Assembly (NCBI GenBank): GCA_903915955.1
Contig: CAIWUU010000174.1
Location: forward strand, 30,392 to 94,391
DNA length: 64,000 nucleotides
Source of the DNA: an uncultured Chlorobiaceae bacterium
Lineage (GTDB): Bacteria; Bacteroidota; Chlorobiia; Chlorobiales; Chlorobiaceae
Direction of reading: 5' to 3'
Position 1 is the first letter of the stretch, and each line of letters opens with the position of its first letter. Below, piece by piece: positions 52,942 through 61,137 of the stretch. Both the position numbers and the translations under genes were made by a program. Below the pieces are notes generated by a model. The model saw only the letters and a list, made by a program, of their open reading frames with translations, made no database searches and had not been told where the DNA came from.

Positions 52942-55900
52942 TCACTCTCCAGTCACCCATTTGGAGCCTGTGCGTTTCATCTCCTGCCACGCCTCGATAT
53001 GACGTTTCAATTCAGGATGCTTGCATCCATCAGCAATCAGCGCTTCCCGTGCAGCGGGATCAAACGGAATTGCCCTCGCGCCGAGGCATTCGTGCCAGAC
53101 TTTGGCAATCAATGACTCTGGTTTACGCTCCACTTGTTTTGTATGAAATTCAGCTATAAAAATAAATGGAACATTCGCTATAGCATCACACTGTGCCTCA
53201 ATTTTTTCCAGTAAAGGCTGTAACGGAAAAGTTTGTTCAATATCACTTGTATTACCTTCAAATCGATAGCGACCAGTAACAGCGTCTTTTTTATTCCAAA
53301 AAACACCATTCTGTTTGCGTAAATCAAGTTCATAAGATGATGATAAAAGAACATTAGATGCTTGAACCTCATGCCCCAAAGCAGAAAATCCACAACGAGG
53401 AAAGTTATTAAACCAAGTTGGCACCAATTGTTCCGCCATATTCATATCCTCATCATCGAAAATCTTAATAAGACATGACCAATTAGTGCAAGCTGTTTTA
53501 GTAAAATCTCCTAACTCTTTGTTAATAAATACAGAATCAGCAGAAATATTTTTTAGCTCGTGAATACTTATAACACCATAAACTAAGCATTTCTCCGTTT
53601 TGAGAAGTGAGTATAACCACGGATCTGCAGGAACGAATACACATGATGTTGCACAACATCTCAACAATCCTTCTGAGAAGAAAAAAGAATCCAAATTCGA
53701 TGTATATGGAAAAGAAGGTTCAATCAATACATCAGGTATTTCCAATTTTTGACTAAGTGGATGTCTTTTAATATTTGAAATTGCATCGCCACAAGATGTT
53801 GGCCCACAAACAAGCGCGTGTGCGATGAAAGAGAGTATAACGTCGCGAGTTAACTTATCAATGAACGGAAGTGTTTGCTGTGATAGTTCATACCGCTGTA
53901 TGGTAAGCGGCAATTGAGCTGTCTTATCTTTTATAGCCACACAAGGTACTTTTAATGAGATATCTTTTTCAGGCCATTCAAAAAGAGGTTTTTGCCATGA
54001 TAAACCACCTCTATCTCTTATTGACCGAAATAATAATGATTGTGGCTCAAGTATCACTATTCCATTGCATGAAAGTGGGGGGGCAAATCCAAATGTCCAA
54101 TATACCTCATCGAATCCAGCAAGAGGAAGCACAAACCAATCTGCAGCATCTTGACTCTCAATTGGAAGAACATATCGTTGATTTAACCACATAGTCTTTG
54201 AATTCCTAACAACATGCCTTGCTACTTTAGGGCAATTCCAGCAAAACCAATCTGTAACATCTGCATTAACAGAAGTTTCTTTACACCCAAGATTTATAGC
54301 AGTTTCACTGCTTATCTCCACTTCCACCGTTGTCCCTATGAGCAAGTTATCAACTCGCTGTATTTCGATAAGCTGACTGTCAGCCGACGCAACAATCATA
54401 TATCCTTCGCTCTTGTCAACAGTGGCATGTCGCGTCCACAAGCGAAATGAATGACCGAGAAGAAAAACGGCAAAAGCCCCAATTCCGAATCGTCCGGCAC
54501 GCGCCACTCGCGGCTTACCATCGTCATCAACAAACTCTTTTATCCACTCCTCACTGTTGCGGAACGATGCACCAGCACGCAAAAAGTAGTTCTTGATCGT
54601 ATCACTTGTCATACCAATGCCTCTATCCCGAACACGGAGAAACCATGTGCCGTTTTCCCGTTCGATAAACTCAATCAGGACATCACTATCTTGTTCAGGA
54701 AGATCAAGCGATTCGAGAGCAACGTCATGAGCTTTAGACCAAGCATCCAATTCGCACACTGCATCAACGGCATTTTGCATCAACTCACGCACTCCCACAC
54801 TCGGATTTTTTCCATACAGTGGTTCAACCAACAAGGTGAGCAGGTTCGGGTCTACACGAAATCCCGTCCGCTCCGGTACGTATGGCAGATTTTCACGGAA
54901 AGCAGTGTCATGCAAATTCGAGTAAACCCGCCGAATGGCAAGGTTAAGCAGATCAAGTCCAAGGTCGCTCCTTGTGCCATAAACTTCATCCAAAACGGCG
55001 GTTGAATGATCCATCTCGGCTTGCATATCTTTCAAAAGCTCCTGAAGCTGGAGATATAACGACAGGCAGATATCTGCGCTGACCGTAACCATCTTGCCAC
55101 GAGGATCAGTCGCCGGACCAATGTGCAGCACGGCAAGGTGCTTCTGCCATTCCTGCACTGAAAAAGGACTCTGGGGATTCCTGAGTTGGAGAAGAACAGC
55201 CGGAGCACGCTGTCGGTCAATTTGAAAGTAATCGGCAACGCGCAGCAGTGCCATGGGATAGAGTACTGCGGTGCCCATTGGTCTCGGCGTTCCGGGATAT
55301 TTCCAGTCCAGACAGGATTTGCACGGTCGAAGATTCATGCCGTGCGATCGTGCCGTGAGGCCGATCAAATCCGCCAAACGACTCAAATGGTGTCCTTTTT
55401 CTATACCCATTGCCGGAAACTGATGCTCACCAGAGCCAACTGGCAACCCTGGAAAACCATAGATTGCTATTTCATGAGCAAGCCGCGCATGGTGGCGACG
55501 GATAAACTCACCAATGATCAGGTAATGGTTACCCACGATTTCATCTGGAAACTGATCGAATTTCCAGACACGCGCCTCCTTCTCACCAATAATTTTAGCT
55601 AAATCACGTTCGCTGAATCGCTTTGCCTCACGAACATACTCCTCCCACAACTCAGGCCAAAGGCGATCGGCAGCATGGTCTTCGTGAGCATCTTTGAACC
55701 ACGAGAGTGGCTGAAATCGAGAATCAGGGCTGACAAGTTCCCTGAATCCATCCTCACGCAAGTGCATTGCAATGTCATGCAAAAGGGTAGCACCGATAAT
55801 CACTGCGGCATCGGCATCGCAGAGCAAACGAGGAATGGTGTCATTTTTACTCTTTTCCAAAACCGCCTTGGGCACCAGCTCTCCTTCGAATTGCAACACA

Positions 55901-56064
55901 CGGTTGACGTGATCAATACCGTGATCAGTGTAATCGGGAAAGAACGGGAGTTTATTGTCCGAAAGTATATTTCCAATCTGGTCAGCAAGTGCATGTACAG
56001 GTGCCTGAAGATCGCTCCCTTCCAGTAACAGCTTCAGCAATTTTGGAAATTCAATTTTAGCCAT
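52942..56064 (-). CDS. HD-domain / HSP90-like (GHKL) ATPase fusion protein, 1040 aa
   Basis: HD: DHGIDHVNRV and ATLLHDIAMH; GHKL N-box GVRELMQNAVDAV, G1 VRDRGIGMTSDTIKNYF, G2 RAGRFGIGAFAVFLLG. Confidence 0.85.
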   Translation of the reverse strand: MAKIEFPKLLKLLLEGSDLQAPVHALADQIGNILSDNKLPFFPDYTDHGIDHVNRVLQFEGELVPKAVLEKSKNDTIPRLLCDADAAVIIGATLLHDIAMHLREDGFRELVSPDSRFQPLSWFKDAHEDHAADRLWPELWEEYVREAKRFSERDLAKIIGEKEARVWKFDQFPDEIVGNHYLIIGEFIRRHHARLAHEIAIYGFPGLPVGSGEHQFPAMGIEKGHHLSRLADLIGLTARSHGMNLRPCKSCLDWKYPGTPRPMGTAVLYPMALLRVADYFQIDRQRAPAVLLQLRNPQSPFSVQEWQKHLAVLHIGPATDPRGKMVTVSADICLSLYLQLQELLKDMQAEMDHSTAVLDEVYGTRSDLGLDLLNLAIRRVYSNLHDTAFRENLPYVPERTGFRVDPNLLTLLVEPLYGKNPSVGVRELMQNAVDAVCELDAWSKAHDVALESLDLPEQDSDVLIEFIERENGTWFLRVRDRGIGMTSDTIKNYFLRAGASFRNSEEWIKEFVDDDGKPRVARAGRFGIGAFAVFLLGHSFRLWTRHATVDKSEGYMIVASADSQLIEIQRVDNLLIGTTVEVEISSETAINLGCKETSVNADVTDWFCWNCPKVARHVVRNSKTMWLNQRYVLPIESQDAADWFVLPLAGFDEVYWTFGFAPPLSCNGIVILEPQSLLFRSIRDRGGLSWQKPLFEWPEKDISLKVPCVAIKDKTAQLPLTIQRYELSQQTLPFIDKLTRDVILSFIAHALVCGPTSCGDAISNIKRHPLSQKLEIPDVLIEPSFPYTSNLDSFFFSEGLLRCCATSCVFVPADPWLYSLLKTEKCLVYGVISIHELKNISADSVFINKELGDFTKTACTNWSCLIKIFDDEDMNMAEQLVPTWFNNFPRCGFSALGHEVQASNVLLSSSYELDLRKQNGVFWNKKDAVTGRYRFEGNTSDIEQTFPLQPLLEKIEAQCDAIANVPFIFIAEFHTKQVERKPESLIAKVWHECLGARAIPFDPAAREALIADGCKHPELKRHIEAWQEMKRTGSKWVTGE

Positions 56065-56076
56065 GATTTTCTTGAG

Positions 56077-56166
56077 CTAACATTTTAAATCTGAAGGAAG
56101 CAAGCGCCAACCAGCGGCTTCAAGCAGCTTGTTGATTTTGATGCGGGCAACGGTCTTTTTAGCCAT
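56077..56166 (-). pseudogene. N-terminal relic of a type I restriction enzyme R (HsdR-like) gene
   Basis: MAKKTVARIKINKLLEAAGWRLLPSDLKC*; RIKINKLLEEAGWR-type start is typical of DEAD-family HsdR proteins. Confidence 0.55.
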
Positions 56167-56241
56167 TCGTTCTGAGTTTAATCTTCTCGAACAATAACAA
56201 ATTCAGTATAAAATATTTCAGTGTTGGTGTGCAGGCTGATT

Positions 56242-56395
56242 TTAAGCTGCCTGACGCTTTTTGTCATTATACAGTTCAAGGCGGGCAGGGCGGATAGCCG
56301 CAGCAGGACGCATAAGGGCTGCCATTCCATGCAGCGACAAGCTCTTCCGTTGTTACATTCAGTTTAGGCTCAAGGGCAAGATGGTAGTGCATCAT
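56242..56395 (-). pseudogene. Unidentified gene fragment (frameshifted)
   Basis: MMHYHLALEPKLNVTTEELVAAWNG in one frame, MAALMRPAAAIRPARLELYNDKKRQAA* in another. Confidence 0.35.
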
Positions 56396-56406
56396 AAAAA
56401 AGCGTT

Positions 56407-56478
56407 TGTTTCTTTAGAAAGCATTTATAACCGATTGAGCACAGGTTTCGGCAAGCGAAGCAAAATAGTTTTCTTGAA
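56407..56478 (-). pseudogene. Degenerate RHH (BrnA-like) antitoxin copy
   Basis: KKTILLRLPKPVLNRL*MLSKETN versus KTISLRLPEPMLNRLKVLANERD encoded at 56520..56732. Confidence 0.7.
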
Positions 56479-56519
56479 AAATCCGCAGTATCGCAGGTTT
56501 TGCAGTGCAGACACTCAAT

Positions 56520-56732
56520 TTACTGCAACTCTCTGTCAATCCTCTCTTTGAGAAACATTTTTAGGAGCGATTGATACGGCACATCACGCTCGTTAGCAAG
56601 AACCTTTAAGCGGTTGAGCATAGGTTCAGGCAAACGAAGCGAAATGGTTTTCATGGTTGGCTTTAAATTGGGGAAAATTGCCGACGTGGCTTTATTCCAA
56701 TCAAGATAATCGGTTGAGTCATGCGTTGTCAT
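56520..56732 (-). CDS. Ribbon-helix-helix antitoxin (BrnA-like)
   Basis: LDWNKATSAIFPNLKPTMKTISLRLPEPMLNRLKVLANERDVPYQSLLKMFLKERIDREL. Confidence 0.8.
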   Translation of the reverse strand: MTTHDSTDYLDWNKATSAIFPNLKPTMKTISLRLPEPMLNRLKVLANERDVPYQSLLKMFLKERIDRELQ

Positions 56733-56838
56733 AAACAGCTTGCTCCTTATTATTCATACTCCGTGCTGATATCACTCGAATGGTTGCTGCACGTACAGTA
56801 AAAGCTACAAAAAGCCTACGCCCTGCATCAAACAAAAA
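56719..56838 (-). pseudogene. C-terminal remnant of a BrnT-like toxin
   Basis: LFDAGRRLFVAFTVRAATIRVISARSMNNKEQAVYDNA*, matches BrnT C-term pattern; overlaps antitoxin start as in brnTA operons; N-terminal half missing. Confidence 0.7.
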
Positions 56839-57150
56839 AATCAAAACAAAAATTTCCAGTTACCAGGCCACAGACCTCTGAGTGCCACCATCTTCAGGGG
56901 ATGTTCATGGTCATGATGCTTCACTGTCAGCCGCCCTTCCCATACTCATAGGCAAAGGCAGGATCGTTTCAATATGCGGCCATATTTCGCTTAACTCCAC
57001 AGTTAAGATTGGATTGCCTGATGCAATTCCATTGTCTTTTCCCTATCTTTTATACAAAAATGTCTAAAAAGATATTATATTAGTTCGTTATGCCCTTATT
57101 TATTCAGGCTTTTGTGATTATTTTCTTAAATAAAGTGAATTATTGACGAG

Positions 57151-58317
57151 GTGTCACGCATGATGCAAACAGATAGCCTGAAATCTTCCATGGTGCTCAA
57201 ACCGTGGATTATTGATACGACGCTGCGGGATGGAGAGCAGGCTCCTGGTGTTGTGTTCAGCGCGTTGGAAAAAACGGAAATTGCCTGCCTCCTTGCCAAT
57301 GCAGGGGTGAATGAACTTGAAATTGGTTATCCTGCCATCAGCAATGAGGAGCGGGATACCATCAAAAAAATTGTCACCCTTAATTTGCCTGTGCGCCTGA
57401 CGAGCTGGGCTCGCGCAAAATGGGAGGATATAGAGGCTGCCGCCGAGAGTGGTACCGAGGCTGTGCATATCAGCTTTCCTCTTTCAGCACTCTATCTGTC
57501 GCTTATGGAAAAAGATTACGCATGGGTACAAGAGCAGTTGCAGCAGCTTGTTCCCAGAGCTAAAAAATATTTCAATATTGTCAGTGTCGGGGCTCAGGAT
57601 GCGACCAGGGCTGATCCTGAACAATTAAAACGTTTTGTTCTTGATGCCACAGCCTGTGGCGCTGACCGGATAAGGATTGCCGATACCGTCGGCGTTGCCA
57701 CTCCCTCGTCAGTGCTGCAACTTGTCGGTAGTCTGAGGTCGATAACATCTGCCGCTCTTGAGTTTCATGCCCATAACGATCTCGGTATGGCAACGGCCAA
57801 TGCCTTTACTGCCCTTGAAGCAGGGTGCGAGGCGGTGAGTGTTTCAGTAACCGGCATTGGAGAACGTGCAGGAAATGCAGCGCTTGAAGAGCTCGCCATA
57901 GCGCTGAAGTTGTCGGGGACGTATCAAACACGCATTGATACCCGTCAGCTTTCGAAACTCTGCGCAGCCGTCAGCAAAGCTGCGGGAAGAGTGATAGAAG
58001 ACCAGAAGCCGGTTGTTGGTAAATCAGCATTCCAGCACGAGTCGGGTATTCACTGTGCGGCATTGCTCAAACACCCTCTCTCCTATCAGCCATTTCTGCC
58101 TGATCAGATTGGACACGCCAAGTCTGAAATGGTGATTGGAAAACATTCCGGGAGTGCATCGTTACAGCATTTTTATTCTGGCCGTGGAATTATGATCACC
58201 AAAAGAGAGGCTCATGATCTGCTTGCCATTGTTCGGATGACGGCCACTGAAAAGAAACGGGCGCTGCAGCCAGAGGAGCTCGACAGCATTTACAGTACAC
58301 TTTTCGTCAAAGAGTGA
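57151..58317 (+). CDS. nifV: Homocitrate synthase
   Basis: IIDTTLRDGEQAPGVVFSALEK, FHAHNDLGMATANAFTALEAGCEAVSVSVTGIGERAGNAALEE, GKSAFQHESGIH. Confidence 0.9.
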   Translation: MSRMMQTDSLKSSMVLKPWIIDTTLRDGEQAPGVVFSALEKTEIACLLANAGVNELEIGYPAISNEERDTIKKIVTLNLPVRLTSWARAKWEDIEAAAESGTEAVHISFPLSALYLSLMEKDYAWVQEQLQQLVPRAKKYFNIVSVGAQDATRADPEQLKRFVLDATACGADRIRIADTVGVATPSSVLQLVGSLRSITSAALEFHAHNDLGMATANAFTALEAGCEAVSVSVTGIGERAGNAALEELAIALKLSGTYQTRIDTRQLSKLCAAVSKAAGRVIEDQKPVVGKSAFQHESGIHCAALLKHPLSYQPFLPDQIGHAKSEMVIGKHSGSASLQHFYSGRGIMITKREAHDLLAIVRMTATEKKRALQPEELDSIYSTLFVKE

Positions 58318-58341
58318 TATAAAATTATACCGTAAAGTATC

Positions 58342-59967
58342 ATGCTCATTACACAGGATCAGGATCATAGCAGCATCAGTCTGCTTGCCGAAGTCAGCAG
58401 AACCATCACCAACGAAGACGATATCAACAAGGTATTACGGCTTGTGCTGTTCATCATGTCTGAAAATATGAACATGCTCAGGGGAATGATTACGATTCTT
58501 AACCGCGACACCGGTGAAATTGTGATCAACGAATCTTTTGGTCTGACAGAAAAGGAGAAGGGGAGAGGCCGCTATCAGATTGGGGAGGGAGTTATTGGCC
58601 ATGTGGTGAAAACCGGCAAAGCCGTCATTGTTCCATCAATCAATGATGAGCCACTTTTTCTCGACAAAACAAAATCAAGGTCGAAAAAGGAGGGGCTCTG
58701 TTTTATCTGCATTCCAATCAAGGCGGGAACAGAGATTATCGGCACTTTGAGCGCAGACCGTCAAGTTGAGCCCTCTGCCGCAGATCCAGCCATCAAAAAA
58801 AGCAGGGGGGGAGAGAGCCGCGTCGATATGATGCAGTATTATGTTGACCAACTCTCTATTATAGCCTCCATGATTTCGCAAGCGGTTCGGCTCAAGCAGC
58901 TTGCCCATGAAGAGAGCGTAAAAATACCGGAGCAGAGTACCGCTGGCGAAAGCTCTTCAAAGCAAAAGTCCGCCCCGGAAGACGAAAACAAAGCGGGTGC
59001 GCCACAGGCAGAGCGTCCATCCAACATTATCGGCAATACAAAACCGATGATTGCCCTTTATAATATGATCGACAAGATTGCAAACACCAATGCAACCACA
59101 CTTGTCCTTGGAGAGAGCGGCGTTGGAAAAGAGCTTGTGGCCAGCGCCATTCATTATAAAGGGCGCAGGGCAGAGAAGCCCTTCATCAAATTCAATTGCG
59201 CGGCGTTGCCCGAAAATATTGTCGAAAGTGAACTCTTTGGCCATGAAAAAGGGGCCTTTACCGGTGCACTGGCTACCCGTCACGGCAGATTTGAGCTTGC
59301 CCATAATGGCACTATTTTTCTTGATGAAGTGGGTGAACTCAGTCTGCCAATCCAGGCCAAACTGCTCAGAATCATACAGGAAAAGGAGTTTGAGCGGGTA
59401 GGAGGGTCAAAAACCATCAAGGTTGATGTACGGGTCATTGCCGCCACCAACCGAAATCTTGAAGAGTTGATCCGAAACGGGCTTTTCAGGGAAGATCTCT
59501 ACTATCGGCTCAATATTTTTCCTATCACCGTTCCACCGCTCCGTGAACGCAAGACAGATATTCTGCTGCTTGCCGACTATTTTGTGGAAAAATACAACAA
59601 GGCAAACCATAAAGGGGTGAGGCGCATTTCGACAACATCGATCGATATGCTCATGCGTTACCACTGGCCCGGTAACGTCCGCGAACTGCAAAACTGCATA
59701 GAGCGGGCTGTTATCCTGAGCGAAGACAATGTTATCCACGGCTACCACCTTCCTCCGACTCTTCAAACAGCCGAATCAAGTGGTACGCCCTATACCGGCT
59801 CACTGCAGCAGAAACTGGACTCTATAGAGCAAGAGATGATTATTGAGGCGCTCAAACGCACTCAGGGCAATATGACCAGAGCTGCTGTTCAATTGGGTCT
59901 TTCCGACAGAATTATGGGTCTCCGCATCAAAAAATTCAACATCGACTACCGCAAATTCCGCCCCTGA
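58342..59967 (+). CDS. nifA: Nif-specific sigma54-dependent activator NifA
   Basis: GAF domain, LGESGVGKELVASAIH, ESELFGHEKGAFTGAL, C-terminal Fis-type HTH; adjacent to nifV. Confidence 0.9.
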   Translation: MLITQDQDHSSISLLAEVSRTITNEDDINKVLRLVLFIMSENMNMLRGMITILNRDTGEIVINESFGLTEKEKGRGRYQIGEGVIGHVVKTGKAVIVPSINDEPLFLDKTKSRSKKEGLCFICIPIKAGTEIIGTLSADRQVEPSAADPAIKKSRGGESRVDMMQYYVDQLSIIASMISQAVRLKQLAHEESVKIPEQSTAGESSSKQKSAPEDENKAGAPQAERPSNIIGNTKPMIALYNMIDKIANTNATTLVLGESGVGKELVASAIHYKGRRAEKPFIKFNCAALPENIVESELFGHEKGAFTGALATRHGRFELAHNGTIFLDEVGELSLPIQAKLLRIIQEKEFERVGGSKTIKVDVRVIAATNRNLEELIRNGLFREDLYYRLNIFPITVPPLRERKTDILLLADYFVEKYNKANHKGVRRISTTSIDMLMRYHWPGNVRELQNCIERAVILSEDNVIHGYHLPPTLQTAESSGTPYTGSLQQKLDSIEQEMIIEALKRTQGNMTRAAVQLGLSDRIMGLRIKKFNIDYRKFRP

Positions 59968-59991
59968 GAGGAGGGAGCTTTTCCTCTCAGG
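59963..59991 (+). terminator. Hairpin immediately after nifA
   Basis: CCTGAGAGGA-GGGAGCTTT-TCCTCTCAGG; no strong T-tract. Confidence 0.5.
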
Positions 59992-60079
59992 CCACATTTA
60001 AAATCATGGCTCTCTTTGTATGAAAGGATGGCAGTTCTCCTGGTTATTGATTTTCGGCATTTCTTTCGAAATGGGCAAC

Positions 60080-60889
60080 TCAGTTTACGCCTATGATAAC
60101 GCTTGATGCCTTGAAGATGGCACAGGCATGGTCGCCCTCTTTCAACGCCATTTTTTCTGAACTGCCATGAGTAATAACTGCGGAGATGACATTTCCACCC
60201 CCTATCTCCACATCAACTTCAGTGCTGACTGGCCCTTCGATGAGCTTGCTGATAATACCGGGCATAATATTACGCGTACTTATTTTTGCCTCGTGCAACT
60301 CCTGGCCGATAATAATTGAGCTTGCCTTGATGATGGCATAAGCGTTCAATCCCTCTTTTAGTCCCAGATTCTCAACGGAGCCATTGGTGATAATTGCGAC
60401 AATACGGCTGCCACCATTGATCAGAAGAGTCACTTCAGCGTTGACCGCCCCCTTGATAATTTTCTCTACGGTACCCGAAAAAATGTTGCGTGCACTGATT
60501 TTCATAGCTATTCTTTTTAGAAATTGATAAAGATAAGTGTCGTCTCCGAGACGATCACCGAGATTCTGGAGAAACTTCCGGTGCTCTTCTTGAACAATCA
60601 GAAATTGTGCAATCACTTTTTTTCCCTCTTTGGTCAACATGGTGCCACCGCCACCTTTTCCGCCAGTTACGCGGTCAACCAGAGGTTTTTCGGAGAGGTT
60701 GTTCATCATATTGACCAGATGCCATGCTGTTTTGTAGCTGATGCCTACAGCTTTGGCTGCACTGGTGATTGAGCCAAGCTCATCAATTTTCTCCAGCAGT
60801 GCTATTCGATCACCCCCGAGAAACCTGTTCTCGGCCTTCTGAAACCAGATAGAGCCTTCAAGGCCGATCGCCTCTTTTTTGCATTTCAC
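60080..60889 (-). CDS. modE: Molybdate-responsive regulator ModE (HTH plus two TOBE/Mop domains)
   Basis: LLEKIDELGSITSAAKAVGISYKTAWHLVNMMNNL; two repeats ISARNIFSGTVEKIIKGAVNAEVTL / ISTRNIMPGIISKLIEGPVSTEVDV. Confidence 0.93.
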   Translation of the reverse strand: MKCKKEAIGLEGSIWFQKAENRFLGGDRIALLEKIDELGSITSAAKAVGISYKTAWHLVNMMNNLSEKPLVDRVTGGKGGGGTMLTKEGKKVIAQFLIVQEEHRKFLQNLGDRLGDDTYLYQFLKRIAMKISARNIFSGTVEKIIKGAVNAEVTLLINGGSRIVAIITNGSVENLGLKEGLNAYAIIKASSIIIGQELHEAKISTRNIMPGIISKLIEGPVSTEVDVEIGGGNVISAVITHGSSEKMALKEGDHACAIFKASSVIIGVN

Positions 60890-61137
60890 CCGGTTGCTCC
60901 AATTGTGGTTGTCAAAACTTTCTGCGTGAAAGATAACATGTTTTTTGCCGGATTTAAGCCCACCATATTCGCTTATACCACAAAAATTACTTCATACACA
61001 TTCTTCCCTGAATTCTCTGATCTCCTCGTAGTTCCATCTTTTCCCAAACTCGTATAAATGCCTATATTCGCTTTCACGCATATTTCTCTTATTACTTGAA
61101 TGCCATTTACTTCGCTGCTTCCGCTAAACAATATCTC

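Noticed and set aside
53178-56028. Multiple plus- and minus-strand ORFs inside the HD-GHKL gene
   Set aside because: Shadow ORFs in a gene with coherent domain motifs.
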